Source: Pirellulales bacterium (GTDB lineage: Bacteria > Planctomycetota > Planctomycetia > Pirellulales > PALSA-1355). Taken from it: 64,000 bases of DNA. Each line of letters opens with the position of its first letter. The first letter of the stretch is position 1. A program made the translations under genes and the position numbers. The notes under the pieces were generated by a model, which saw nothing but the letters and a program-made list of their open reading frames with translations, made no database searches and was not told where the DNA came from. The stretch lies in contig JALHMI010000012.1 in NCBI GenBank assembly GCA_022844125.1, positions 218,829-282,828 on the forward strand, read 5' to 3'. Positions 17,816-26,407 of the stretch are shown one piece after another.

Positions 17816-18670
17816 ATGAAAGACCGCCTGCTTACGATCGTGCTTTCCGTCGCCGCCACGCTCGGCATCATGAAGGCCGAGCCGGAAAGGTATCAAGAGC
17901 TTGAAGTCGATCGGCTGATCGTGCGCGACGAGTTGATCGTCTCCGATACGGGCAAGATCTGGGAAGAGGGCTACGAGGAGCACCAGATTCCACGCGGCAT
18001 CTATGCCAAGTCGCTGGCCGACGGGCCGGGTGGTTTGTGGGTTCGCAGCCGACTGATCAAAGGCGAGATCGACGATCCGTTCGACGATCGCTTTCACGCG
18101 CTTGAGCGGAAGGGCGTGATCCGCCAGGCGCCAGGCCACATCTCGTGGAACGTGTGGCTCGACGGCGCATGGCGTCAGATGGCCATCCTGCAGGGCGAAG
18201 GCGTCGAGTTTTCCGAGGTGCCGCGCGAACAGTGGAACGGCAGCACGCATCCCGGGCGAATTCGTTTTCAGTCATTCCGGCCGGGCCATCAGGAACCGCT
18301 GACCGATGCGCTCATCGGGCAGGGCCGGATGACGCTAGGCGGCGGTGGTTACGGCGGCGGAGGCCTGCCGCTGCCGACGCACGTGCTTGAACTGTGGGGC
18401 GGCACGCTGCAAAGTCACGAAACCAAATCCCCAAACGCGCCGCGCGTGCTGAGCGACGATGGTTCCGGCGCTCACACGTACGCGCTGGTCGCGGTCGATG
18501 CCGAGGGCCGCCGCACGATATCCTCGCCGAGCGTGGAAGCCAAGGGAATCGCAAAGCTGGCCTGGGACAGCGTGGCCGGCGCGGACCAGTACATCGTGGT
18601 GCGCGACGGCCAGGAACTTTCCGCCGTGCGAGTCGAGGGCGCGGAAAAGATCTGGCAAGACGCACAGTGA
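17816..18670 (+). CDS. Hypothetical exported protein
   Basis: 284 residues from ATG 17816 (MKDRLLTIVLSVAATLGIM); a start at 17798 adds six residues. The N-terminal hydrophobic segment is a signal peptide or anchor. The next part (YQELEVDRLIVRDELIVSDT) is followed by a beta-rich domain, a Gly-rich loop (GGGGYGGGGLPLP) and a C-terminal region resembling a fibronectin-type beta sandwich (GAHTYALVAVDAEGRRTISS, GADQYIVVRDGQELSAVRVE). I do not recognise the whole family. It is convergent with ferritin, and both ends meet at a 13-bp hairpin. Confidence 0.7.
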   Translation: MKDRLLTIVLSVAATLGIMKAEPERYQELEVDRLIVRDELIVSDTGKIWEEGYEEHQIPRGIYAKSLADGPGGLWVRSRLIKGEIDDPFDDRFHALERKGVIRQAPGHISWNVWLDGAWRQMAILQGEGVEFSEVPREQWNGSTHPGRIRFQSFRPGHQEPLTDALIGQGRMTLGGGGYGGGGLPLPTHVLELWGGTLQSHETKSPNAPRVLSDDGSGAHTYALVAVDAEGRRTISSPSVEAKGIAKLAWDSVAGADQYIVVRDGQELSAVRVEGAEKIWQDAQ

Positions 18671-18700
18671 TCGTTGGACTCATTGAGCAACAAAAAAAGA

Positions 18701-18742
18701 GTCCGAGCTGTCGACACCGCTAGCGATGCCGACAGCTCGGAC
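18701..18742 (-). terminator. Hairpin terminator between convergent genes
   Basis: GTCCGAGCTGTCG (18701-18713) pairs perfectly with CGACAGCTCGGAC (18730-18742). On the minus strand it is followed by seven T (AAAAAAA at 18692-18698 on plus), so it is best for ferritin. The plus-strand side has only TTCTT. Confidence 0.85.
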
Positions 18743-18782
18743 TTCTTGAAACTGAAGCGAACAACGAGCCAATCAGGCGCGA

Positions 18783-19289
18783 TCAGGCGCCGCCTTTGTC
18801 CGGGGCCCGGCTGGCCAGTTCGCGGTCGAGGTCCAGGATCGCGGCCGGGTCATCCTTGGTCAGGTGGAACTTGGCCACGATTTCGCGGGCGGTCTTCTCT
18901 TCTTCCACTTGCTCGGTGATGAACCACTGCATTTCCACCAGCGCGGCAAAGGCCTTCTCGTTGTGGGCCAGTTCGTAGATCAGGTCGATCTCGGCCGTGG
19001 TGCTCTGCTCCTGCTCGAGCGCCGTTTCAAACACGTGGGTCAGCGACTTGAACTTGATGTTCGGTTCGCTGATGGCGCGGAGCGCGATCTTGCCATCTCG
19101 GGCGAGTAGAAAGTCGAACAGCCGCATCGCGTGGCCGTACTCTTCCTGGCTCTGCAGGCGCAGCCACTTGGCGCAGCCGGCGAAGTTTTCGTGCTCGCAG
19201 TAAGCGCTCATTGCCAGGTAGGTGTACGAAGCGCTGAGCTCGTTGTTGATCTGCTTGTTGATGGCCTCTTGAACTTTTTGACTGAGCAT
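18783..19289 (-). CDS. ftn: Bacterial non-haem ferritin (FtnA-like)
   Basis: 168 residues. The ferritin four-helix bundle is clear: AINKQINNELSASYTYLAMS, the ferroxidase residues in WLRLQSQEEYGHAMRLFDFL (Glu-Glu-x-x-His) and EMQWFITEQVEEEKTAREIV. The Glu, His and Gln ligand positions are all kept. Ferritin stores iron as ferric oxide in a 24-mer in the cytoplasm. GGAGGGC lies nine bases before ATG. TACAAT on the minus strand (19389-19394) is a likely -10, giving a leader of about 90 bases. A strong hairpin terminator for upstream transcription sits right behind the promoter. Confidence 0.95.
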   Translation of the reverse strand: MLSQKVQEAINKQINNELSASYTYLAMSAYCEHENFAGCAKWLRLQSQEEYGHAMRLFDFLLARDGKIALRAISEPNIKFKSLTHVFETALEQEQSTTAEIDLIYELAHNEKAFAALVEMQWFITEQVEEEKTAREIVAKFHLTKDDPAAILDLDRELASRAPDKGGA

Positions 19290-19407
19290 TGACCTGCCCT
19301 CCTTTTTTCAACGTGCGTGTTTCTGCAATTCACTCATTCGCACAACGAGGAGGCTCAGCGGCGGCGAGGCCTGGTCTCGTGCGTTGAGATTGTACGATGT
19401 TCTCGCG

Positions 19408-19460
19408 AAAAAAAGAGGGCCAGCCGCGGCATGCGCTTCGTGCATGACCCGCGGCCGGCC
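19408..19460 (-). terminator. Strong terminator upstream of ferritin
   Basis: On the minus strand GGCCGGCCGCGG pairs with CCGCGGCTGGCC around an inner stem CATGC/GCATG, then CTC and seven T (19408-19414). It lies 240 bases past the end of the lipoprotein gene and 14 bases before the ferritin -10. It probably ends the lipoprotein transcript and insulates ferritin. Confidence 0.8.
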
Positions 19461-19700
19461 TTGTAACTCGCGATCGTCTGCTGATGAACGGAGACTCAGT
19501 CTCAACTACCTGTGTCGCAGGCGAAATACACCTGACGGGCGCTCATTAAGTTCAGTTGTGGCAAGCGGACGACGACTCCCCATCGATCGACCCATTGCGA
19601 GACTCGTTCTCAGCAGCGAGCGAAAAATTATCTCGACCCGACAGGAACGTCGACGTTGACATTTACGCACGCGGTTCCCGTGGCTCGTAAGCGTTCATGC

Positions 19701-20171
19701 TTACGGTCCGATGCTGCGCGGGTTCTTCGCCAAAAAGTCGCGCGGTCCGCGGTTCGTGTAGTACGGGTACGTCACGCCCGCGGTCGGCGGACCAGCGGCG
19801 AATTCGTACTGGCCACCGGCATTGCGGCGCTGGTGCACCAGCGGGTGGTGATGGGCCGGATGGTTCTTCCCGCCCGCCGGGCGCTGGGCATACGAACCGG
19901 GGCCGAGTTGTTCTTCGATGTAGCCGTCGCCGCCGTCGGCGTAGCCACTGTCGGCAAATCCGCCGGGACCGGTCACCGAACCGCCGGCCATACCGCAGTC
20001 GCTGCAGCCGCTGCCGCCACAACCGGCGCCGCAACCGCCGTCACAAGGGCCTTCGTGGCCGTAGGCCCCGCAGCCCCCGCAACCCGAGCAGAACATCCGC
20101 TCGAAGCAACAGCATCCGGTGCTGGTGGCGACGAGTGTCAGTGCCGCGATGGCAAAGATCGCGCGTTTCAT
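19701..20171 (-). CDS. Cys/Gly-rich lipoprotein
   Basis: 156 residues from ATG 20171. A lipoprotein signal ends in ALTLVATSTGCCCFERMFC, with Cys at the lipobox followed by two more Cys. The next 45 residues are packed with Cys and Gly (CSGCGGCGAYGHEGPCDGGC, GAGCGGSGCSDCG), about 14 cysteines in all. Then come a His run (NHPAHHHPLVHQRR) and a conserved-looking tail, YPYYTNRGPRDFLAKNPRSI. The tail is typical of a planctomycete lipoprotein family. A metal-binding or disulfide-rich envelope role is inferred. AAGGA lies 12 bases before ATG. Confidence 0.75.
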   Translation of the reverse strand: MKRAIFAIAALTLVATSTGCCCFERMFCSGCGGCGAYGHEGPCDGGCGAGCGGSGCSDCGMAGGSVTGPGGFADSGYADGGDGYIEEQLGPGSYAQRPAGGKNHPAHHHPLVHQRRNAGGQYEFAAGPPTAGVTYPYYTNRGPRDFLAKNPRSIGP

Positions 20172-20620
20172 GATCGCTTGCATCCTTTCTCGCTGAATGA
20201 AATCACCGGCCGGCCCACGGTTCCCCAGTGAGCGGCCCCTATCTCAGCTCGAATCCCCCCTGGATCAAAGCTTGAAAGCGAACTAGCTGGTCGCAGCGCG
20301 GTCTCCGTGAGAGTGCCCTGGCGGCCGGGCAAGCCTTGCGGCGTGCTAGAGGGACTATCGGCCGTCAAAACCGGCAGAGTTGAAAGAATCGATACAACGC
20401 GCAGTTCCTGCGAGATCCGGCCCGGTGCTAGCAGTGCCGGCGGCCGGTCGCCTAGGGCGATGCTTCTCTTGGCCCTCCCGGCTCAATCTGATACAAGAGC
20501 GCGACGCAAAAACGCTTGGCGGCACTGGCAGTAGCGGCCACGCGAGGTCGGCAGGAAACGACTCGCGCCCGCCACCACAACTCTCGCCGCCAATACTCTC
20601 GCGCAGGAAAGCATTCAAGG
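20172..20620. other. Spacer between divergent lipoprotein and ABC exporter genes
   Basis: 449 bases. Frames that cross it lack protein-like composition. No terminator hairpin of note and no copy of the repeat families was found. The promoters of both flanking genes should be here, but I could not place either with confidence. Confidence 0.5.
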
Positions 20621-22618
20621 ATGGGCAATTTCGGGCGCGTCGTGCGCGTGGCTTTAGGCTATTACTGGACCGTCGCTGCATCGGTTGTGTGCGCGCTCAT
20701 CGTCGCGGTGCTCTGGGGCGCGAACATCAGCTTTCTCTATCCGATCGTCGAGGTCGTCGGCAATCAGCAGAGCCTGGGCCAGTGGGTCGACAAGTCCATC
20801 GCCGAGGCCGAGACAACGCTCGCCGAGCAGCGCGCGATCGCGGCCAATCTGGAAAAACAACTGACCTCCGCGGCTGCGGGCGAGAAAGCCAGCCTGTCGC
20901 GCGAGTTGCGCGCCGTGAAGGGGCGCGCCCAGGCCGCGGACGATGCCCTCACGCGCAGCCGGTGGCTGAAGCCCTGGATTGATGCTTACCTGCCGAGCGA
21001 TCCGTTTCAGACGCTGCTGGTGATCATGCTCGCGTTTCTGGGCGCCACGGTCATCAAAGACTTCTTCATGGTGCTGGGGTCCGCGCTGGCCGATCGGATC
21101 GCACAACTGGCGGTCTTCGACATTCGCAAGGAGTTCTTTCGCCGCACGCTGCGGATGGAGCTGGGCACGTTTAGCGAAAGCGGCACCAGCGATCTGATGT
21201 CCCGCTTCACGCACGACGTCGAGAGCCTGGCGGGCGGCCTGCAGACGCTCTTCGGCCGCGCGGTTCGCGAGCCCCTCAAGATGGTTTCCTGCTTCGTGCT
21301 GGCCGCCTTCATCTGCTGGCAGCTCCTGGTGCTTTCGCTGGTCGTGGTGCCAGTTGCGGGCTTCCTGATCGGCATCCTGGCCAAGACGCTCAAGCGTGCG
21401 AACCGCAAAGCGCTCGAAGAGATGTCCTCGCTGTTCACAATCCTCAACGAGACATTCCTGGGAATCAAAGTGGTGAAGGCGTTCACCATGGAACGCTATG
21501 AGCGCCGCCGCTTCCACGAGACCAGTAAGAAGGTCTATAAGAAGTCGATGCGGATCGCCGTCGTCGATGCGATGGTCAATCCCGTCACCGAGGTGATGGG
21601 CATGATCACCATCACGCTGGCGATCCTGTTCGGGGCCTATCTTGTCATCAGCGGCGAAACGCACATCCTGGGCATCAAGATGAGCAGCGAGCCGCTTTCG
21701 CTCAGCGCCTTGATGGCGTTCTACGGGGCGCTCGCTGGCGTGAGCGACCCGGCCCGCCGGCTGTCCGAGGTCTTCAGCCGGTTGCAGCGGGCCTCGGCCG
21801 CCTCGGATCGGATTTACGAAAAGCTCGATCGCACGCCTCGCGTCTGCGATCCGGTGCAGGCCCGCCTCGTGGGCCGGCACCATCGCGACCTGGTTTTCGA
21901 GAACGTCTCGTTCCGTTACTCCCACGCCCAGCCGGTACTCGAAGAGATCAATCTGCGGATCCCCTTTGGCGAAACCGTGGCAATCGTCGGGCCCAACGGT
22001 TGCGGCAAGAGCACGCTTGCGAACCTGATTCCCAGGTTCTACGACCCGGCCTCGGGTTCGATCCGGATGGACGGCGTCGACCTGCGCGACATGCGACTGC
22101 GCGACCTGCGGAGCCAGATCGGGCTGGTGAATCAAGAGACGCTGCTGTTCGACGACACGGTGCTGAACAACATTCGCTATGGCTCGCCGCACGCCACGCG
22201 TCAGCAGGTGATCGAAGCCGCCAAGCAGGCCCATGCACACCGGTTCATCGAACAGAAGCTCGAACAAGGCTACGACACGGTGGTGGGGCAGGGGGGCGGA
22301 CGACTCTCCGGCGGACAGCGACAGCGAATCTCGCTGGCTCGGGCGATCCTGCGCGACCCGGCAATTCTGATCCTCGATGAAGCCACCAGTCAGATCGACC
22401 TCGAAAGCGAACAGCTCATTCATAAGGTGCTTGAGCAGTTCATTCGCCATCGGACCGCCGTGATCATCACGCACCGCCTGGCCACGCTGGCCTTGGCCGA
22501 TCGAGTGATCGTGATGAACGCAGGCCAGATTATCGACCTGGGCACCCACGAGCAGCTTCTCGCGCGCTGCGATGTCTACCGCCGACTGCATCAGATGCAG
22601 TTCAAAGAAACGGCCTAA
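20621..22618 (+). CDS. MsbA-type ABC exporter, fused permease and ATPase
   Basis: 665 residues from ATG 20621. It starts with a transmembrane helix (YWTVAASVVCALIVAVLWGA), followed by an unusual 90-residue coiled-coil-like insertion (AEAETTLAEQRAIAANLEKQ...), then the five remaining helices. The ATPase has Walker A VGPNGCGKSTLANLIPRFYD (about 458), Q-loop LVNQETLLFD, signature GGGRLSGGQRQRISLARAIL (about 560) and Walker B ILILDEATSQIDLESE. The half-transporter acts as a homodimer and exports lipid A-like lipids, other lipids or drugs; the substrate is not evident. AGG precedes ATG. The coiled-coil insertion between helices 1 and 2 is long for MsbA. Confidence 0.92.
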   Translation: MGNFGRVVRVALGYYWTVAASVVCALIVAVLWGANISFLYPIVEVVGNQQSLGQWVDKSIAEAETTLAEQRAIAANLEKQLTSAAAGEKASLSRELRAVKGRAQAADDALTRSRWLKPWIDAYLPSDPFQTLLVIMLAFLGATVIKDFFMVLGSALADRIAQLAVFDIRKEFFRRTLRMELGTFSESGTSDLMSRFTHDVESLAGGLQTLFGRAVREPLKMVSCFVLAAFICWQLLVLSLVVVPVAGFLIGILAKTLKRANRKALEEMSSLFTILNETFLGIKVVKAFTMERYERRRFHETSKKVYKKSMRIAVVDAMVNPVTEVMGMITITLAILFGAYLVISGETHILGIKMSSEPLSLSALMAFYGALAGVSDPARRLSEVFSRLQRASAASDRIYEKLDRTPRVCDPVQARLVGRHHRDLVFENVSFRYSHAQPVLEEINLRIPFGETVAIVGPNGCGKSTLANLIPRFYDPASGSIRMDGVDLRDMRLRDLRSQIGLVNQETLLFDDTVLNNIRYGSPHATRQQVIEAAKQAHAHRFIEQKLEQGYDTVVGQGGGRLSGGQRQRISLARAILRDPAILILDEATSQIDLESEQLIHKVLEQFIRHRTAVIITHRLATLALADRVIVMNAGQIIDLGTHEQLLARCDVYRRLHQMQFKETA

Positions 22619-22644
22619 GCCGGGCCAAGCGTTCTTCACGGCGT

Positions 22645-22684
22645 GCAATCCCCGGCTCTGCCTGCGCTTTGGCACGGGGATTGC
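22645..22684 (+). terminator. Likely terminator of the ABC exporter gene
   Basis: GCAATCCCCG (22645-22654) pairs with CGGGGATTGC (22675-22684) around a 20-base loop. TTTGT follows. It starts 26 bases after the stop codon. The U tract is short, so strength is uncertain. Confidence 0.5.
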
Positions 22685-22893
22685 TTTGTAGCCCGTCGGA
22701 ACAGACGGAGAGACTCCGATCCTTGAGCACGGGGCCGAAACAGAGAAGAAGTAAGAGGTTTCGGGGCCGGTCAGAGGGAAGAGGTGTAGCAACGCAAGCG
22801 GAAATGCAACGGATCTAAAGACTTAAGCTCAGTTGGAACAGCGAGGCCTGAGCCCCAGTCGACAGTGAAGAGGCAGTATTTCCGCAGGTAAAA

Positions 22894-22939
22894 AGGCGAG
22901 TCGGAGCCCTGAAAGCAGTCTAAGGGCTTCGACTCGCCT
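22894..22939 (-). terminator. Long hairpin with U tract on the minus strand
   Basis: AGGCGAGTCGGAGCCCT (22894-22910) pairs with AGGGCTTCGACTCGCCT (22923-22939), 17 pairs with one G-U. On the minus strand it is followed by TTTTTA; on the plus strand by GTTGCGTTTTAAT. No gene upstream on the minus strand explains it, so an unannotated minus-strand transcript or a plus-strand small RNA ending here is possible. Confidence 0.6.
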
Positions 22940-23196
22940 GTTGCGTTTTAATACAGCAAAATGATGCACGTGTTTCGAAATGAAACACCTACAGAAGCTT
23001 TGGACGGGACTCCACAATAAAAAATTCTCGGGAATAAAACCCACCCTGACTTACGATCTGTAAGTCGAAATTGGGGATTCCACGCCCGCAATCACGCCAA
23101 GACGGCGAGGGCGAAGCGTTGGACGCCCCCCGGCTCTGCAAACCGGCAACCCGTTGCCGAGACGTGGGGTCACCCACCGTACAAGCTGGCCTTCCG

Positions 23197-24924
23197 ATGG
23201 CACGAACGCAGGGAACATTTGCGTTGTTTCGAGGGCGCTCCACTTGCCAATTGTTTGGGCCGGCGCGGGCCGCGATCGTCATTTGCCTGACGATCGTGGC
23301 GCTGCCGCGCCCGAGCATGGCCGCCGAGGCGAAAGCCTCGGGCGGCAGCCCCTTCCCCCAGACGGCGCTCATCAACCAACACGTGAGTGCTCATTGGGAG
23401 GCCAGCAATCTTACTCCTTCGCCCGCGGCGAACGATGGCGAATGGTGCCGCCGCGTGTACCTCGACATCCTGGGCCGCGTCCCCACCGTGGCCGAACTCG
23501 AGCAGTTCTTGAAGGAGCCGGCCGCCCAGCGCAAGGTCCAACTCGCAGCCCGCCTGTTGGGTGACGAGTACATTGAGGACTACGCCGCCAACTGGACGAC
23601 GCAGTGGATGAACGTGCTGGTCGGCCGCGCGGCCGGCAACGACAACCGCTCGCCAGTCAATCGCGAGGGGCTGTCGCAGGCCCTGCGCCGGGCGCTGCAA
23701 CGCAACATGCCCTACGACCGGCTGGTCGCCGAGCTCGTCTCGGCCGAAGGCGTGAACACGCCGGGTGAGGCCGGATTCAATGGCTTTGTGAATTACCTCG
23801 TCGGCAGTCTCGACGAGAACGCCGTGCAGGCCACCGCCAAAACCGCGCAGATCTTTCTCGGTCTGCAGATCCAGTGCACGCAGTGCCACAATCACCCGTT
23901 CAACGACTGGAAGCAGAACCAGTTCTGGGAGATGAACGCCTTTTTTCGCCAGACTCGGGCGGTGCGCCAGCGCGATGGCAACCGGCGTTCGCAGCTCGTG
24001 GAACTGGTGAACCGCGACTTCGCCGGAGAGAACAACGAGCCCGGCGAGGCCGTGCTGTTCTACGAGCTGCGCAACGGCCTTTCAAAAGCGGCCTATCCCG
24101 TATTCGTCGACGGCCAGAAGCTGCCGACGGACAGCGGACGCGTCGACGAAATCGATCGCCGCGAAGAGCTGTCGAAGTTGATTGTCGGCAGCGAGTATCT
24201 CGCGCCTGCGGCGGTAAACCGCATCTGGGCGCACTTCCTCGGCTATGGTTTCACCAAGCCGGTCGACGACATGGGGCCGCACAATCCGCCCAGTCATCCA
24301 GAGCTCCTGGCCGCGCTGGCCGAGGAGTTCAAAAAGCACAGTTACGATCTCAAGCAGCTTATGACCTGGATCGTGCTCAGCGAGCCGTACGCGCTGTCGA
24401 GCAAGGTCACGCCACGAAACAAGCAGGATGATCCGGCGCTGGGCGTGAAGCCGGCGTTCAGTCATTTCTACTTGCGGCAGATGCGGGCCGAAGAACTTTA
24501 CGAGTCGCTGCTCACCGCGACCGAAGCCGACCGCGCGGCCACCAGCTACGAAGCCCGCGAAGCGCAGAAGCGCGATTGGCTGTCGCAGTTCACCGTGGCC
24601 TTCGGCACCGACGACAACGGCGAGTCGACCACCTTCAACGGCACGATTCCGCAGGCCCTGATGATGATGAACGGCGACCTGATCGAACGCGCCACCAGCG
24701 TCGAGAAGGGGAGCTTCCTCGAACGGGTCGCGAACGATTCGAAACTTTCCAACCCACTGAAGATTCAAAAGCTGTACCTGGCGGCCCTCGCGCGTCGGCC
24801 CACAGGTCAGGAGATTTCGCTGGCCAACGAGCTGATGCGATTGCGAAAGGGAGATTCCGTCGCGGCACTGCAGGATGTCTGGTGGGCTCTCTTGAACAGC
24901 AACGAGTTTATTTTCAACCACTGA
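23197..24924 (+). CDS. DUF1549 and DUF1553 domain protein
   Basis: 575 residues from ATG 23197. A signal peptide (FGPARAAIVICLTIVALPRP) ends near SMAAEA. The DUF1549 part holds GEWCRRVYLDILGRVPTVAE and a c-type-like CxxCH in IQCTQCHNHPFNDWKQNQF (about 227-231). The DUF1553 part holds PAAVNRIWAHFLGYGFTKPV, DDMGPHNPPSHPELLAALA and ending LLNSNEFIFNH. Members are exported, often with cytochrome-like CxxCH, and occur with DUF1501 partners in planctomycetes. The function is unknown. The DUF1501 gene follows 121 bases later and the two probably form an operon. Confidence 0.93.
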   Translation: MARTQGTFALFRGRSTCQLFGPARAAIVICLTIVALPRPSMAAEAKASGGSPFPQTALINQHVSAHWEASNLTPSPAANDGEWCRRVYLDILGRVPTVAELEQFLKEPAAQRKVQLAARLLGDEYIEDYAANWTTQWMNVLVGRAAGNDNRSPVNREGLSQALRRALQRNMPYDRLVAELVSAEGVNTPGEAGFNGFVNYLVGSLDENAVQATAKTAQIFLGLQIQCTQCHNHPFNDWKQNQFWEMNAFFRQTRAVRQRDGNRRSQLVELVNRDFAGENNEPGEAVLFYELRNGLSKAAYPVFVDGQKLPTDSGRVDEIDRREELSKLIVGSEYLAPAAVNRIWAHFLGYGFTKPVDDMGPHNPPSHPELLAALAEEFKKHSYDLKQLMTWIVLSEPYALSSKVTPRNKQDDPALGVKPAFSHFYLRQMRAEELYESLLTATEADRAATSYEAREAQKRDWLSQFTVAFGTDDNGESTTFNGTIPQALMMMNGDLIERATSVEKGSFLERVANDSKLSNPLKIQKLYLAALARRPTGQEISLANELMRLRKGDSVAALQDVWWALLNSNEFIFNH

Positions 24925-25045
24925 GTGTGAATTCGCCGGAATTCTCCGCCGTTGCCAGGGGGGCCGACGGTCCGTTGAACCGGCCTGAGACTGAATCAAA
25001 CTAAAAGCTGGCGCCTGTGCCATCCGAATCGCTGAAAGCATCGCC

Positions 25046-26317
25046 ATGAACCCCATCCCGCGCGGCATGACCCGCCGACACTTCCTCGAGCACCTCACCG
25101 CCGCCTCGGCCCTGGCGCTGCCGGCTATCTCGCTTACCAGCACGCTGCGGGCTAACGCGGCCGACCTGAAGCGCCGGCACAAGTCCGCGATCCTGCTGTG
25201 GATGAACGGCGGACCGTCGACGATCGACATCTGGGATCTCAAGCCCGAGGCTCCGACCGGGGGCGAGTTCAAGCCGATCAGCACCAGCAGTGATGTGCAG
25301 ATTTGCGAGCATCTGCCGCTCGTGGCCCAGCAGATGAAGCATCTCTCGATTGTGCGTTCGATGAGCACGCGCGAAGCCGATCACGATCGCGGCCGCTACT
25401 ACATGCACACCGGTTACGTGCCCAATCCAAACGTCGAGCATCCCGGCTACGGCTCGGTGATCAGCTACATGCTGGCCGAGCAGACGGCCGCACGCAAGCT
25501 CGAGATCCCGCCGTTCGTGGCCGTGGGCGGAGGCAGCGTCGGCCCGGGCTTCCTGGGCATGACGCACGCGCCGTTCGTGGTGAACTCCAATGGCCGCGTG
25601 CGCAACCTCGATATGAAAGTCGAAAGCCAGCGGCTGTACGAGCGTTTACAAATGCTCGCCTCGCTGGAGAAGAACTTCATCAAGCAGGACCGCGGGCAGT
25701 TGGCCGAGGATCATGCCGAGGTGCTCGACAAGACGGTGAACCTGCTCACCAGCAAACAGATGGAGGCCTTCAAGGTCGACCGCGAACCCGAGCAGATGCG
25801 CGAGCGCTACGGCGACTCGCAGTTCGGCCGCGGCTGCTTGATGGCGCGCCGCTTGATTCAAGAGGGCGTGGCCTTCGTCGAGGTCGACTTTGGCGGCTGG
25901 GACACGCATCAGAACAACTTCACACAACTGCGGAACAACAAGCTGCCCGAGATGGACAAGGCGATGAGCGCGCTGGTCAGCGATCTGGCCGAGCGCGGCC
26001 TGCTCGCAGACACGGTTGTCCTCTGGATGGGCGAGTTCGGCCGCACACCGCGCGTCAACGCCACGGCCGGCCGCGATCACTGGGCTCGCAGTTGGAGCGT
26101 CGTGATGGGGGGCGGCGGAATTAAGCCAGGCGTCGCCGTCGGCCAGACCACGGCCGATGGCGCAGACGTCGACAGCGAGCCATACAGCTCGCAGGACGTC
26201 ATGGCCACGGTCTGCAGGGCCCTGGGCATCTCGCTGGAAACGACGTTCACCAGCAAGAACGGTCGCCCGATGAAGATCGCCAACAGCGGCCGCGTAATCG
26301 ACGAACTGGTGGGATGA
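25046..26317 (+). CDS. DUF1501 domain protein, partner of DUF1549/1553
   Basis: 423 residues. A Tat signal begins MNPIPRGMTRRHFLEHLTAA and runs through ALALPAISLTS, with RR at 10-11. The DUF1501 signature elements follow: KSAILLWMNGGPSTIDIWDL, VDFGGWDTHQNNFTQLRNN, VLWMGEFGRTPRVNATAGRD and HWARSWSVVMGGGGIKPGV. The phosphatase-like metal site residues (Asp, His) are kept. Its length is that of the short DUF1501 type, against 516 in the copy at 11.5 kb. Co-export by Tat with the preceding CxxCH protein suggests a shared periplasmic task, still unknown. Confidence 0.93.
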   Translation: MNPIPRGMTRRHFLEHLTAASALALPAISLTSTLRANAADLKRRHKSAILLWMNGGPSTIDIWDLKPEAPTGGEFKPISTSSDVQICEHLPLVAQQMKHLSIVRSMSTREADHDRGRYYMHTGYVPNPNVEHPGYGSVISYMLAEQTAARKLEIPPFVAVGGGSVGPGFLGMTHAPFVVNSNGRVRNLDMKVESQRLYERLQMLASLEKNFIKQDRGQLAEDHAEVLDKTVNLLTSKQMEAFKVDREPEQMRERYGDSQFGRGCLMARRLIQEGVAFVEVDFGGWDTHQNNFTQLRNNKLPEMDKAMSALVSDLAERGLLADTVVLWMGEFGRTPRVNATAGRDHWARSWSVVMGGGGIKPGVAVGQTTADGADVDSEPYSSQDVMATVCRALGISLETTFTSKNGRPMKIANSGRVIDELVG

Positions 26318-26342
26318 CGCTTCGCGAATCGTGCCACATGCG

Positions 26343-26369
26343 GTAGCCCCCGGCTTTGCCGGGGGGGTG
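26343..26369 (+). repeat. Family A palindromic repeat (A3)
   Basis: GTAGCCCCCGGCTTTGCCGG then GGGGGTG, located 26 bases after the DUF1501 stop codon. One of the best-matching copies of the family. Confidence 0.75.
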
Positions 26370-26407
26370 AATCACGGGAGCGGTTGGACTCATCGGCAGC
26401 GTCCGCC

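Larger units (their letters stand above)
22619..23196. other. Hairpin-rich spacer, possible small RNA region
   Basis: 578 bases between the ABC exporter and the DUF1549 gene. It carries a terminator-like hairpin (22645-22684), a stretch with several small stems (22692-22890), a 17-bp hairpin (22894-22939), and two perfect 7-bp inverted repeats (22970-22988 and 23048-23066) in an AT-rich patch. No frame looks coding. A minus-strand frame across 22829-23044 overlaps the hairpins and is not credible. Confidence 0.55.

Noticed and set aside
20654..22792. 712-codon minus-strand frame opposite the ABC exporter
   Set aside because: Antisense shadow of a clear ABC transporter; the sequence is His/Arg/Asp/Leu-rich as expected from codon-position GC bias.
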